This document shows positions 44,646 through 57,580 of a stretch of 64,000 nt of DNA, one piece after another. The notes under the pieces are model-generated. The model made no database searches, was not told where the DNA came from, and saw nothing but the letters and a program-made list of their open reading frames with translations. The stretch spans positions 5,696,001-5,760,000 of the forward strand of contig CM043942.1 of assembly GCA_014529385.2 (NCBI GenBank), given 5' to 3'. The stretch's first letter is position 1. Each line of letters begins with the position of its first letter. The position numbers and the translations under genes were made by a program. Origin of the DNA: Adiantum capillus-veneris (lineage: Eukaryota; Streptophyta; Polypodiopsida; Polypodiales; Pteridaceae).

Positions 44646-45858
44646 TTACTCTTGGCAAGCATTGTAAGCATTGACAAGGTTTAGGTTATCCTTTAATTGT
44701 ATGCCCTGCATCCATCTAGCATCTTCAAAAGGATAATTCTTAAACTTAATAAGATATCGTCGGATAGTCTTACCCGTGTCTTAGTACCTTGTCTTCATAT
44801 CGGAGAATGGACTCGGGCTACAGCACCTCTTCTTGGTCCTCGATCTCCGGTGGGTCTTCAGTAGTTGGTTCTTGAGGTGGCTCTCCTTTGTAAGGCTTTA
44901 ATAGGCTCACATGGAAAGCATTGTGTATGAGCCAATGATTGGGCAACTTGAGTTGATAGGCCATCTCATTGATTGGCCTAAGAATCTGGAAGGGACCATA
45001 GTACCCTTTTGCTAGTTTAGCATAGTACTTTTGGTGTCCCGTAGGATTCTTGCCCGTCGTGTGCCTTAATCGAGCCTTGGGAAACTTTAATAAGACCCAA
45101 TCATTTTCTTTGAAGGCTTGGGCTCTTCTATGCTTGTCAGCAGCAGCCTTTTGCCTTTGCTGTGAGATAGAGATAGCATCCTTAATCTTTTGAAAAGATT
45201 CTTGTAGGTCCCGGCTATACTCATCTGCAACGAAGATCTTCCCATGTACCTTAAGTAGCAAGGGACTTTTTTATCTTCCTTCAATTACCTCGAAAGGTTC
45301 TTTTCCTATGGAAGTATGTACAGTGTTATTGTAAGCATACTCTGCTAAGGGTAAGTACTTCTCCCATTGGGATATTTGATCTACTTCCGTTACATAGGCT
45401 TTTAGTAGATCGAGAATTGTTAGGTTAGCTATTTCACTTTGGCCATCCGTTTGTGGATGATAGGCCGAAGAGAAATTTAGCCTTGTCCCTAAATTCTCAA
45501 AGAGACCCTTCCAGAAATTATTGGTCATTCTAGGATCTCTATCTGACACTATGGACATTGGTAAGCCATGGTACTTGAAAATTTGTGAAATGAAGAGGGT
45601 TGCCATTTGATGGGCTTTGATAGTCTTTTTGACAGGTATAAAATGAGCTTGTTTATTGAACCTGTCTACTATCATCCATATTCCCGTATTCCCATTGATA
45701 GACTTAGGCAATCCAAAGATAAAATCCATGGATATGCTCTCCCATGGTGAATTAGGGATTGGCAAGGGTTGAAGCAATCCAAGTTGCTTCCCTCTATCAA
45801 ATTTTGTCTTTTGGCATACCACACATTTAGAAACATACTCTTGTATGTTCACTTTCAT
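44646..45858 (-). pseudogene. Integrase and chromodomain of chromovirus D
   Basis: 45858-45271: VSKCVVCQKTKFDRGKQLGLL, core with SMDFIFGLPKS (first Asp), VSDRDPRMTNNFW (second Asp) and HPQTDGQSEIANLT (Glu). One frame break leads to 45261-44818, with the [12 protein letters not shown] and [19 protein letters not shown] barrel and [11 protein letters not shown]. After a TAG at 44815 and a one-base shift near 44780 comes a chromodomain ending WMQGIQLKDNL.NLVNAYNACQE, with YLIKFKNYPFEDARW as its core; stop at 44646. The chromodomain would steer insertion to particular chromatin. Confidence 0.87.
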
Positions 45859-47452
45859 GGTAGGCCAATAGAAATATGTTTCAATTCCCTTTAAGGTAGA
45901 CTAAATCCCTCTATGCCCCACATAAGGAGGAGCATGAGATTCATACATTACTTTCTCATGTAGTGAGTTAGTAACGCATAGTCTATTGCCATAGAGAAGA
46001 TAACCATATTGTAAAGTAAATGGTTCTTCTTTCTTCCCTAATGCAAGGCTGAAATCACATCTCTAAAATCGGGATCAATAGCATACTCATCTATCATTGA
46101 AGATAGATCATTGTGAGTTGCTATGGAAACCGCATTCACTCTCGGTCATCTTGAGAGTGCATTTGCTACTTGATTATGCTTGCCAGCAATGTGATCAATA
46201 TGAAAATGAAATTGCGAAAGGAAATTCTCCCACCTCATTTGTTTGTCGGAGAGCTTGGTCTGCGTCATGAAGTACTTAAGACTTTGGTGATCGGTTCGCA
46301 GAATGAAAGGAGTCCCCAAAAAATAGTACTTCCATGAGTCTAAGGCATGTAGAACTGCAAGGAGTTCCTTTTCTTATATGCCTAGAGCTTGCTCAACAGG
46401 TCGAGACTTCGAATTTCATAGCCTATGGCGTGCCCTTCTTGAAGCAAAACAACTCCAAGGCAATCACCACAAGCATCACATTCGACCTCAAATGGTTTTG
46501 AGAGATCCGGTAATGTAAGCACAGGTTGAGAGATAAGCTTTTCAAAAGCATTGTTCTCCTTAGCAGACCATGTATACCTAACGCTTTTCTTTGTTAGGTC
46601 ATGTAATGGTCCCGCAATTTGTGAGAACTTTTCTATGAAGCGTCTATAGTATGCGCACATACCTATAAAGCTTCTTAGTTCATGAAGATTCTTTGGTTTA
46701 GGCCATCCTTTTATTACCTCTAACTTTGATGGATCCATTTGGATGCCATCTTGAGAGATAATGTGACCTAAATACTGAATCTCTTGCAAGAAAAATTCAC
46801 TTTTCTTTCGATTAACATAAAGTTTATTCTCTCTTAAAACTTGAAATATTACCTGGAGGTGTTGCTTGTGTTCGTCTAATGAATTAGAGTAGATGATAAT
46901 GTCATCAAAGAACACTCCAGTGAAGGTTCGATGAGGCCTGAACAGCTTCTCCATCAAGCGGTTGAATGTGGCTGGTGCATTGGTCAAGCCAAAAGGCATG
47001 ACAATGTATTCATAAAGACCAAACGTGGTGCGAAATACGGTCTTTACAATGTCTTGATCAACTATCCTTATTTGATGATAGGCACTTTTTAGGTCAATCC
47101 TACTGAAGTAGGTTGATCCTTGTAGCTTATCAAATAGGTCTTCTACCCGTGGAACGGGAAACCTATTCTTGATAGTGATCCTATTTAGTGCTCTATAGTC
47201 GACACACATACGATATGTGCCGTCTTTCTTTTGCACTAATAGCACAGGTGAGCAAAATGGAGATGAGCTAGGCCGAACCATGCCCTTCTCAACTAACTCA
47301 TGCACTTGCCGCATAATCTCCTCTTGTTGAGCTTGAGAAAATCTATAAGGAGGTTTGTTAGGCGGTGAACTTCCTGAAAGAAGTTTCAATTGCATGGTCA
47401 TCATTACCTCGTTTAGGAGATAGCTCACAAGGAATGTCGTCAATAAAAACAT
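45859..47452 (-). pseudogene. Reverse transcriptase and RNase H of chromovirus D
   Basis: 47452-46382 is a 356-codon open stretch: MVRPSSSPFCSPVLLVQKKDG, YRMCVDYRALN, FSRIDLKSAYHQIRI, MPFGLTNAPATFNRLM, the catalytic FFDDIIIYS, LGHIISQDGIQMDPSKLEVI, FIGMCAYYRRFIEKFS. RNase H continues after a stop near 46379 (KELLAVLHALDSWKYYF, RTDHQSLKYFMTQTKLS) to about 46130 with further stops. The RT domain itself is intact across its seven motifs. Confidence 0.9.
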
Positions 47453-48000
47453 CTTGAAACCCCTTGAGAAAATTGGATAACTCTAATTTCTTTTGGTTGT
47501 TTATAATCTTTTGCTAAAGCATTAGGTTCATTTTGAGAATCTTTAACAAAAATCATGTACACAGAAATAGAGCTCTTTATTGACTTGTTGAAAGCTAGTG
47601 TATGTACAATGGGGATAGTGTTACCCATTTCCTTAGCATCTATATACATGTCTTTTTCCCTGAACTTAAAGGAGATTCTCCTTTCAGGGAATTTAACATT
47701 GGCAGCCAGGTGATCAAACCATGGTGTCCCTAGGATTACATCCTCATGCTTGAGAGGAGAGGTAAAGAAGTCCTCTTTGTCCACATAGCTTTGGACATGG
47801 AGCCACAATTTCCCGATTAAGGGAGTGACTGAAGCTTCTTGCCCCTTGAAATCACTGTCTGTGGGTAGAATATCTCCCATCTCATAGGCTTGTATGCCTA
47901 GCCGTGGCCAACTCTATAGATATAAAATTGTAGTAGAACCAGGGTCAAAGAGAATAAAAGAATCATGTTCTCTTACCTTTCCCCAAGCATGGCATAGAGG
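47440..48000 (-). pseudogene. Protease region of chromovirus D
   Basis: About 47975-47930 reads SFILFDPGSTTI, where gypsy elements have a D-S-G active site; Ser is changed to Pro. It continues after a stop as 47880-47440 with VILGTPWFDHLAANVKFPERRISF, the ILG.PWL motif of retropepsins. The C-terminal third is the linker to reverse transcriptase. A frame change separates it from RT at 47440-47452. Confidence 0.7.
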
Positions 48001-48084
48001 AGATCCTTTGTGGTGAGTTTGGTGAGTCTCCTCCTCTTGGATTTCAACCAAGGTAGCTCTAGGAGGATCTTGGCAAGTGTTCTT

Positions 48085-49577
48085 TTGGGGACAAGCGCGG
48101 TACGCATGCCCTTGTTCGCCGCACTTGAAACACCGGTTATCCTTGCGATAACACTCAAGCTCTTCAAGAGAGAGTTTGTTTTTACCTTTGTAAACTCCCT
48201 TCTCTTTAGCTTTGTTGGAGTTGCCCTTAGGAGACTTTTGGACATTGTCCTCCCCTTAGGCTCGTTGGAACCCTTGTTTTCCGTGGGCTTATTATTTCTT
48301 TTAGTCCCCCGTTTGGAAATTGATTTGAGAGGCCACCATAGTATGGTGTATTACCGCCGATATGGTACGTGGCCTTTGGGAGTTGACATACTCTACCATT
48401 TCTTTGGTTAAGCCCGCACAAAATTGTTGCTTTTGTTCTCCAAAATCCAACTTTTTGAAGACAGTGGCTTTGAGTTGTAGGTCCCAAAACTTGTTTACAT
48501 ATTTGTGGATGGATTCATAGGGAGAGAGCTTTAAGCTTCGCCATTCAGTGAGTACTTTGTCTTTGGCATCGGTGGCCAAAAAGTACTTTATAATGGAAGC
48601 TCTTAAAGCTTTCCAGGCTCGTGGAGCTTCACCGTTGGCTCGTAGGCTAGACCACCATTGCCTGGCAGACTTTTGAAAGTGCATAGCTACATGGCGTAGC
48701 TTAGAGGACTCCGTGAAGCCCTCATCTCTGAACGCCGCATCAAATTGTTGGATAAAGGCCAAGACTTTGTCCGTAGCACCAAAGGTTCCATCATAGGTAA
48801 GGAAAGAGATGCTCTTCCCTCCCTCTTTGAACTTCTTCACCTTGGACAACCTCTTCCATTCGGCATAGGATTTCCTATGGCCTCTTCTTTTTTATGGTTC
48901 AAAGGTTGCACCATCACTTTCTTCAGAAAGTGAAGAATTTGAGGAAGGTGGAGAAGAGGGTGACCTCTTTCTCGCCTTTTTCTTGTCTTGATCTCCATCA
49001 TCTTCACCATCACTTTCATAAGAGGAAGAGGATGAAGAAGATGGAGAAGAGGGTGTCCTCTTTCTCGCCTTTTTCTTCTCTTGCTTTTTGTCATCCCTCT
49101 TTGAATTATGGTGTGGAGAAGGGTGCATGGTCTTCTCCGTTTTGGAGGTGATGGAGAGCGTTTAGCCCGCCGTCTTTGTGGAGCCATCTCCGCCGAGGTG
49201 GCAGGAGACTCACTTCTTTCTCGTTCCTTTTGAGGAGGCTCTTGAGTTCTCCTTTGAGAAGGAGATGCATCATCAAGAAGTAAATTCTTGAGCCCTTCGT
49301 ATGGATTCTCTTCTTCTTCCTGAATTGGAGAGAGACCTCTTTTGGAAGTTTCACAAGGAGGCTTCCTAGGTGTTCTCTCGTCATGGTGGGGAGCTTAGAA
49401 AATCCCATGAGCATGGAGCTGTCGTTGCACTTCACTTTGGAGAGATGGATTGCCTATGGCTTGTTGAAGCCTAGAAACAAGATAGTTAACAAGCATCGGG
49501 GCATCATTAGTAACTTGCTCATTAGCAAAATCAAAGTTATCAACATTAATGTCACTCTCTTTACTATTGTCAGCCAT
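48085..49577 (-). pseudogene. gag: Gag of chromovirus D
   Basis: Probable start MADNSKESDINVDNF at 49577. N-terminal part to 49395 (PMLVNYLVSRLQQAIGNPS), TAG-type stop, then frames change through an S/E/K-rich stretch with a duplicated KKARKR.PSSP segment (49128-48892). 48849-48301 is the Retrotrans_gag capsid domain: LTYDGTFGATDKVLAFIQQFD, AMHFQKSARQWWSSLRANG, LSPYESIHKYVNKFWDL. The zinc knuckle CFKCGEQGHAYRAC lies at about 48140-48098 in yet another frame. At least four frame changes. Confidence 0.82.
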
Positions 49578-49969
49578 TCTAACAACTTTAGGTGTAAACT
49601 TTTTAGGTGTACTTTGGCACTTCAAGCGCTAGTTGCTACTCCTCTTTACCCCTTTAGAAAAAACACTCAAGCTACTGTACCCGTGGCTCGAATACCATTA
49701 ATTGCAAGGAATAGAAGAGAGGGTCGTTCAACACCAAAACAGCACCGGCTTCTAATAGCTCAATAGTGGTTAAGCCATAGGCAAGCCCCATAGGACTCCA
49801 CTATTAAGACCATAGCTCTCGACGGTGATGCCCCGTTAGTTGCACGAAGGTAGGCGCACTGCAAGGCTGAAAAATCCCTATTCTACTTAGTCACAAGCAA
49901 TTAATAATAGCAACCATTTATAGCTAGCTTGAGGACCTCCCTTCTTGAGCAAGAAAAGAGAAACCTTGT

Positions 49970-49981
49970 GCTCGGATACCA
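49970..49981 (-). other. Primer-binding site of chromovirus D
   Basis: Minus strand TGGTATCCGAGC, tRNA-Met type with one difference from the consensus, one base inside the 5' LTR edge. Confidence 0.85.
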
Positions 49982-49982
49982 A

Positions 49983-51176
49983 TGTAACATTTAATGGCCT
50001 AAATACTTGTGTGTAGCAGAAATTAGCATGAACATAGTGGGCATTTCATTAGAATAGATTCCTAATGAGAATTACAAGAGTGCTTGGGTGGAGAGAGCAA
50101 CAAAAAGCATAACACCTAGTTAGATAGCATGAACAATACTTTCAAAAGAGAGAGAAATTAAGCTATTGACAACAATTGAGGACCGGATTTACATGGAGCT
50201 TGTCCCCCCTCCAAAAGGCTTTGTATTATGGTTTCTCCCATCAAGAGAGACATTGTACAATACAATTCTTTGTGTTCCTTCAAGACTAGCTAGTGCAACA
50301 AAGATGAAAGCTTCATGCACTAAGCAAAACACTTATCAAACACAACATCAATTCTCTCCGGTCTCACACCCAACACCTCACACACCTTCGAAGATAGTGA
50401 GAGATAGTGGGGTATGAGAGTAGATTGAGAGGAAGAAGGAGTAGTCTTATGAGAAAGATGTACATCTCGTCACATAATCACTCATATTAGCGTAGCTTAG
50501 CTTAGTAATTATCATGGTAGAGGAGATGAGCATGCATTGAAGCTTGGCTCTTGGTTGGATTTGCACCACAAAGCCAAGAGTTGTTGGTGTAGGCCTCCCT
50601 TCTCACAAGCTTGGAGTAGGTGGTAAGCTTTCCATTAAAAGTTTGAGAAGGAGAGAGAGTCTTCTTTACTTCACACATGAGATTGTGTGAATGTGTGTGT
50701 GATAATGCCTAGCAAAAATCAGCCCCCTCTCTCTCTTGGTCGACCCCTCTTGCTATTTGCTCATGCTCCACTCTCATTGGACCTCCCTAGGGCTAGCCAA
50801 TGATAATTAAGCAGTATAAGTGATAGCCTTCTCACAGGTGTCCCCCTTTCCCCTTTTGTGAGAGCTTTATGTAATTAATAAATGCAACTAAACTCTCATT
50901 GGACCCCTTTGCCTCTTGGCCAATAGGAATCAGGCAAGCCATTAGGCTGTTGAATGCTCATTGGACCCCTTGGGAGACTGTCCAATAATCTTCTAGAGAG
51001 CTTAATTCTCATTGGTTCTTTTATTAAGTTCTTTTAAATTAATTAAACTAGATTTACTCTAGCCTAATTCTCATTGGTCCACCTCCAAGGCCATCCAATA
51101 GGAATTGGGTACACCTTGTGGCCATCTGGGCTAGGGAGCTGACATGTGTCCCTCATTCCCTTTGTGTAAAGGGAGC

Positions 51177-51214
<38 letters not shown>

Positions 51215-51592
51215 CTTTCTGTCTCATCCCCTACAAGCAAGGCTCTCCCCCTCCTATGTAGGGATTTCTAAAGACTTTTGGTACACACACAAAGCGTCCA
51301 ATTTTCCCAAAGTTTGACCTTTGGACACAACCTTTGAATTTTGGAACCTTAGCATTTTGGAAGTCTTAATGGGCTGAACCTTAGGGCCTTTTAAGCCCAT
51401 TGTTGCACATGGCTCTTTTGCAGATGGCCCCCCCTTTGGATCCCTATTTTCCCTCCTTTGGATCCCTACTGTGGCCGGTCTGCTAGCTTAACCAATATTC
51501 TAGTATTTTCTCCCCTGGCACTTCCCCATATTAAAGGATCGGTTTAACATGAGAAAATCATTTAGGAGAATTAGATATTGATTATTATGACA
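49983..51592 (-). repeat. 5' LTR of chromovirus D
   Basis: 1,610 bp, partner of 42684-44290, with the same GT microsatellite (51177-51213). The ORF at 50166-50417 recurs in the other LTR and is chance. Confidence 0.93.
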
Positions 51593-54500
51593 TGAGTCTT
51601 CTTTCTTTTTCAAGAACTTGCAAGAGCTGCATGGTGACTCTGTTTTTTAGTTCAATGGTTGAATAGCCAACAAATCTGGATGTAAGTTTACTTATCATCA
51701 CTGGGCCAAATATCTTCGTTCGCCAAGTGAACAAACCTGTATAGGATGCTTCCTCAAACGCCAACATATTGCTAGAGGGCAAAAACATCAACCGGGTGTA
51801 AAAGCCGTAAAGGACTTCTTCTGAAGGCTAGCCACTTAAGTCATAACACAGACATTTATTGCCTCAAGGAAAGACATCCATGGTTCTCCGGCTTGCTCTG
51901 GCTTGTGAAAAGCTTGAATGCAAGTGAGCAGCATTCTGCAAATCTTGTACAGCATGGCACATGAGAGGTCAGGGAGGCTTTTGAAGAAAGTCATAGCGCT
52001 CGTTAGGGTTTTCATCATGTATTCTTCCATTGTTGGACCCTGCTTTGGAGTTGGTAGATGTGGGTAATTCAACGATGTCAGCCTCTTCTTTTTCAATGCT
52101 TCATACGCCTACCATGTCCTTACCCTTGGTACAGAACAGAATGTTGGGTCTTTTTGTAGTGCTGTAGTGCTGTAGAATTAGATATCTCCAATTCTTGTTC
52201 AACTAGCTCTTTCTCCACTTGGGGTGGATATCCTCTGAGCCTTCTACCTGCATATCTTTGTATAGTATTTCCTTTATCTATAGTAACTCCACTTTGATCA
52301 AGGGGTATGGCAGTGATTGATGATGCCACTGAGCATTGGTTTGGTTGGGAGTGAGTTGAGTTACATTTACCGAGTGGAGAACTCTCAACTCCCAATCCAT
52401 TGCTGCTTTCCATTCAGCATCTGTTTCTTGGGCAATCTGCTCCTTTAGTGCATCTTCCTCAGCTTTAGAAAGTTGGACCATGGGCAATTTCTCAACGTCA
52501 GTGAGTGGTACTTGAAAGTTTGATTCTCCTGCCAGTCCTTCTGACAGTTGTGTTTCCATCTCAGCAAAAGAGACTGAGGATATGTCAATAGTTGGTTGTT
52601 TAGAGGTACCTGCTTCTTCCTGATGTTCTGGTTGTCCCTCTCTCAGCAGCTAAATGACTCTCTTTAATTTGGCTATCTCTTTGAGTAGTTGCTCTTCTCT
52701 TTGGACCCTCATCAGTGCAAGGTCTTGTCTTTGTGATTGTTCTAGCTTCAGCTCTAGCTTGATATCCTTGTTTCTCTTTTCCAAAGTCTTATAGACTTCA
52801 TCTGTACCTTTGATCAAAGCGACAACAGGGTTCTCTCTTATCTTTCTCAAAAAGGTTTCTTGATCGTTGATCCTTTGCTCTGAGTATTGCAGAGAAGCAT
52901 TTGCTATATTGAGTTGCACCCACTTGGATCTTTTGGACGGACAGAGTAGTGGTTAGAAGTTCATTGGTTACTTCTGTCAATTGTTGATCCTCGCTTTTGT
53001 AGGCATCTGATAACTTAGTTAGAAGCTCTCCCAGCTCTTCCATTTCTTTTTGTTGCTTCTCTTTGGCAAGCTGGTGTTGTTCTGCTTCATCTTTCAGCTC
53101 TTTGATCTATCTTTGGAGATCAGAAATGATGTTCATTCAATCATCCAACTCTCCTTGTAGAGCATCAATCACTAGCTCAAGTTCCCTAGCCTTAGCACTG
53201 CAACTAAGTGCTTCTGTTTGCATTTTTCAGTCATCAGCTGCATCTACTTGGCATATTCATTGACCTGCATGATGAATTCGTCATTCATTTGCCATTCTTC
53301 AGGCTCCTGTCTAGAGGTTTCGGCCGTTTCAGTTTGTGGCTCTTTAGGTGGTGCTGCGGTTGTTGTTTGTGGTTGTGGTTGGGGTCTACCTTTCCTCCTT
53401 GAGGCATTGCGATTGCCTCGGCTGATTTTGCTACTTGAGGCTTTATGGATGCCTCGGTCGTTTCTTGTTGGGTTTTTGTAGAAGGTCCTGCCGTAGTCGT
53501 TTCTATTTTCGTTGGCTATTCAAATCTGGACTCTTTCTGTTGTTCAGGCTCTTTTTCCTTGGCTTCCTTGTCCTCATTGGGTTTAGCTATTGGTGAAGGT
53601 TTGGGCTTGGCATTGAGTGGTCTTCTTGCTCTGTAATGGGTGAAGTGGGTTTGGAGACACATCCCCCTGGTCGTGGTGTGACTCACCTTGTTCAGTAGCC
53701 TCTGCTTGTCTTTGTTTTTTGGTCGCTTCCTCTTTTGCTTTCCTTTCAGCTTCTTGAGCTCCTTTCAACTTTAAGTCTCCTGCATCTGCATACATGTGTT
53801 TAAGAAAATCCTTGGGATCCTCTATTCCTTTCCTTGCAGGGTTCTTGGTTCTAGGTTCCCTTATATCTCTTGGAACCCATCTTTTTCGGGTCCTCACCTG
53901 CAGCTTGGTGGCTCCTTTCATAAGTCTGCTTTTCTCTTTCAAACCTCGCCTTCTTTTGCTGAGATTCTTCTTGATGTGCGGCTACTGCTTTCTTCTTCAT
54001 TTCTTCAATTTTACCCCGTCTTTCTTCGTTGTTCGAGCTCTCACTGCTATGAGCTTCATGGGAGATTTTTGCAAATTCTTCGTTTGACTTATATACTCTC
54101 TTTGATGAACGTGTGGTTCTTGGAGAAGGTTGCACAGATACAATCCAGGTGTTCTGATCTGGGGCTGGCGGCAAATTATCGTCCATTCCAATAGCATGAT
54201 ATGCTATTCTCTTTAGCACTTCTGGCACGCCCAGATATGTGATTTTTCCTTCCTTCTTAGTGCCTTTCAGCGTTGTCAGCACATACTATGCATGATCGAT
54301 TGCCTACCTGGTTGTCGACTTCAACATTTGAGTGAAGGTGGTCGCAACCGCATGATTTGGGGTGGTGTACCGTGGAGGTCCCTTTGACAAGAAGTGGAAG
54401 TGTTGATGTTACAGGCTAGCTGGTTCTTCCACTTGCCTTTGGATGAGGTCACAAAAGGTTGCAGCAGTAGTATCTTTGGTAAATGTTCCTGATGTCTTTC

Positions 54501-54965
54501 TATCTCTGGCCCGCATCATCATACCTTCAGTAGGCAGCTTCAGTGCCTCGGCCACTATCCCTTTGTGATTACCACTTATACCTTTTTCCCTTATTGATCA
54601 GTGATTTGGGCCGACCCATCCTCTTTGATCGTAGACAGTAACTCATATGCCTTCTGAAAATCCATGCCACATGGTTCCTGGTCATAGAAGTCTCTTAGGC
54701 CTAGCCTCCTGCTGGCTTCTTTAGTGTTTGGCTTGGCAGCTACATCATTATCTCCTTTGGTAGCATTTGCAGTTCCACTTGGTGTCCTTCTTCGCTCTTG
54801 AACCTACCAATGAAAACCGTGGTGTTGTTTTCCTCAAGCTGTTCCTTAGATAATTATGTTGCCTCGGCCGTCTTCACTGAACTTGGATCTAATTGGTAGG
54901 GTGGAAACTCTTGCAACTTCTCCTTCTGGGACCCCCCTTTTCTTTGCCTTCTCGGCAGCGTGCAT
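51593..54965 (-). pseudogene. Coiled-coil ORF of element H
   Basis: ATG at 54965 (MHAAEKAKK). The first 700 bp are heavily damaged. 54282-53851 matches the B domain (MLTTLKGTKKEGKITYLGVPEV, RIAYHAIGMDDNLPPAPDQN). A Q/P/T/E-rich segment follows, then coiled-coil stretches at 53043-52650 (QYSEQRINDQETFLRKIREN). 52559-52278 contains EWKAAMDWELRVLHSVN, and 52096-51585 the C-terminal domain (FFKSLPDLSCAMLYKICRM, FEEASYTGLFTWRTKIFG). Removing chromovirus D, it ends PEDYFSP and TGA at 42605-42607. Total about 1,150 codons. Damage differs from that in B, so both descend independently from an intact ORF. Function unknown. Confidence 0.62.
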
Positions 54966-55150
54966 TGCTCCTGTTAAGTGAATATAGTGCCAAAGTTAGA
55001 AAATTTTGTTAATTCCGCTCTGAAATTCGCTGAGTCTGAATTGCTGAGAAATGATGTCCATTTTGCTTCAAATCAATTTTGGAGCATACATAGATGCATA
55101 AAACATGTAAAGTTCAAAATCATATAATTCAGGCAAAAATTACAACAAAA

Positions 55151-55751
55151 GTAAATAATCATGATTTTTACAGCTGAGGATTTTTTCCAACTTTTTGCAT
55201 TTTCGACATCATAGGCTTGAAACAATATGGCATTTAGGTGCTCTGAGTGAAGTGTGGACTCGATTGAGTGCACTGGGTGAAAATGGTGTCATATTTAGGC
55301 TTTCAGTCTTGAAAACAGTAGATATACTAAGATTTGGAGTTTTTGAGATCCAAACTTGCTTAAACTTGGTCAGTGGACTTGGGACATTATGTTCTTTGGT
55401 CCCATCAGGTCAAAGTTGCAGATTTCACCCATTTTGGCAAGAAAGTAAATAATCGCAATTATTAACTTTTTCATCAAAATATGCATTTTTTGTTGCAGCT
55501 TGGTTCTAGGCATGATGTAGACTCTCTGTATGAGATATGGGGTGATTTGGATCAAATAATGTGAAAGATAACTCAAAAATTGGATTGAAAGACTTTGGTG
55601 CGGTTTTTTTTTACAATTTCCAAGTTTTTCTTGATCATTTTGGCTCATATTTGAAATGTGGCATGTAATAGATGTGTACAAGTGGTAGGTGAAGTGAAGG
55701 GATCATTTTCAAGCCAAACAAGCACAAAAGTAAATAATCGCGATTATTTAT
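55151..55751 (-). repeat. Palindromic 290-bp repeat array in H leader
   Basis: Near-palindromes at 55151-55171, 55445-55466 and 55730-55751, spacings 294 and 285. Inverted copy of the array at 23148-23746. The flanking leader to 56098 also aligns with 22742-23150. Confidence 0.8.
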
Positions 55752-56098
55752 AACAGTCAATTTTTTTGCAAGACTTGACAATTTAATGACCTAGAAATAT
55801 TGAACACATCTAAAACAAGTCCTAAACTGAATTTGGTAAAGTTTTGTCGTACCCGATCACTTCGTGCTCTTGTCAACTCTGAAATCATCGATTTTTGTGA
55901 CTAAATGGCATATGGAGTTGGTTAGTCACTTTTAAAGGTATGGACTTGTTCGCTACATAGTCCTGATGCTACCCATCCAGTTTTGGCCCATTTGGGGTCA
56001 GTTTGACTTCATATGTCAAATTTGACGCTTTGTAGCGTTCGAGCTGTTTTCTGTTGTTCGAGAGCTTGCCTTGACTGTTTTCATGAAACCATCCATGT

Positions 56099-56142
56099 AC
56101 ATTGTTGTTAGCAGCAAGCTACATTGTTGTTAGCAGCAAGCT
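56099..56142. repeat. 22-bp tandem duplication at the start of F
   Basis: The unit ACATTGTTGTTAGCAGCAAG plus CT occurs twice in a row, at 56099-56120 and 56121-56142. It spans flanking DNA of H and the first bases of the F LTR. Confidence 0.9.
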
Positions 56143-57020
56143 AACCCGGATACCATTTTTCAGAGCTCTCTTTGTAAAAACATTTATTATTTTGATGAAT
56201 CAGAAATATTGTAACTCCTACTTTTTGGATAAACTTTATAATTGATGAGCCGGGGCTACAAGCTTCAATATTGTATCAACCTGTCTTAGTTAGAGCTTCT
56301 AGATTATTAGTTTTGACCACCAAAAACCTTGGCTAATGTATGTAAGTTAGTATTAATTTTGGATAATGAAATACACAGCATGAGCTAACGGCGCTCACTT
56401 CTCTCCTTCTCACGCTTCCTACTCCCTCCCCGGTTGTCACATTGCAATCGTGTATGTTGCGTTGCAACCGCAGCTAAGAGCTCTACGCATTGACGTAAGC
56501 ATTTCATGATATTTTGTAACGTTTAGCGTCGCCAACCCGCGGCCTAATTTCATTATAAGTAGGAATTTACACTTCAAAATAAAAAAACTAAGTATAGGCT
56601 GGGTATTGGGGCATCATTGCTAAGCATTTAAATCATTCTGGGTCGAAAAGACTAGGTCAAAAATCCATTGTTGTTAATAATTATGACTTTTACACTTGAC
56701 CTAAAGTAAGATTTGAGACCATAAGTATGTGTGCTTAGGTCTTATAAACATGCCCTAGAAGTTTTGTTACGTTTGGATGTCATTTGATGATGTAACGGAT
56801 GTGATTTGTTTGCCGATGAGCGATTGGCTTTTGGTGATTTCAGTCACTTGAGTGTAGCGTGAGTTATATACGAGTTGTTTGTTGTTTTTCAAGAGATTGA
56901 CAACCTCTTGTAGCCTCTATGTACTAGTCGAATCAACTTCGTCCCATGGATTGACAATTTATTCGTGGTTCTCGCTACATCTATAATAAGATAGGAGTGA
57001 GGTTAGACACCCGTCCCACA
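56128..57020 (+). repeat. 5' LTR of element F
   Basis: 893 bp, TGTTAGCAGCAAGCTAAC to CGTCCCACA, followed by two bases and the primer site. Homologous along its length to 40863-41806. Confidence 0.85.
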
Positions 57021-57022
57021 TT

Positions 57023-57040
57023 TGGCGCCGCTGTCGGGGA
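57023..57040 (+). other. Primer-binding site, tRNA-Asp type (element F)
   Basis: TGGCGCCGCTGTCGGGGA, 16 of 18 bases matching the tRNA-Asp complement used by Athila/Tat elements. It shows the coiled-coil family belongs with tRNA-Asp-primed gypsy elements by priming. Confidence 0.88.
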
Positions 57041-57580
57041 TCGAAGAGACCTACACTAGGGAAAATAACGAGCATCTTGTGAAGTTATCCTTTAACTTCC
57101 TCTAGGATCTCTTAGAGTAAAAACTTTCTTTTCAAACAAATCACATAGCTTAAGATTATCGTCTTTTGCTGTGTAGAGGTAGCTTGGAAGTAATCGTACT
57201 TGCTGAGTGCCTTTAGGATGGTAGGATTGTAGAATTAGATTAGGATTTTGAGAATGATTGATGGACAAGACTAATCTTAAGATCAAAGCTCAAAACCATA
57301 AGAAACAAGAAAAAGAGTGTTTGTGGACACTTTCCACAACCCCATTGCAGTAGAACCTAAGAGTAGGGTATGTAGAATCCAAGGTGAATTTCAGAACATT
57401 GTTCTCTTTGAAAGAATCAATTGTGAGTTGTTATGTGAAGTTGCAGAATTTTAGGTCTACGGCCAAAAATAGCACGAAAAGACTACCAACCACACAATCC
57501 GACTGGAGAGTATGCTTAAAAGTTGTATGAACTAGTGGGTAAGCTCAAGGACACATTAAGGTAAAAATTTCAAGAGTTTG

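Larger units (their letters stand above)
42684..51592 (-). mobile_element. Ty3/gypsy chromovirus D
   Basis: Minus-strand element of 8,909 bp with 1,607- and 1,610-bp LTRs that are closely alike. Perfect target duplication TGAGT (42679-42683, 51593-51597). Primer site TGGTATCCGAGCAC (tRNA-Met type) and polypurine tract before the left LTR. The order gag, protease, reverse transcriptase, RNase H, integrase, chromodomain defines a chromovirus. Every domain has lesions, so it is non-autonomous now. Confidence 0.93.
42492..56127 (-). mobile_element. Coiled-coil LTR element H
   Basis: Third copy, minus strand. From its 3' end: 74 bp of LTR (42492-42565), polypurine tract (42566-42580, minus CGAGGAGGGGGGGAA), the last ORF codons, then chromovirus D (42684-51592), then the ORF from 51593 to 54965 and a leader with three palindrome repeats to about 56100. 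Element F begins at 56128, so the H 5' LTR would lie to the right of F. Removing D with one TGAGT restores colinearity with element B. Confidence 0.78.
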
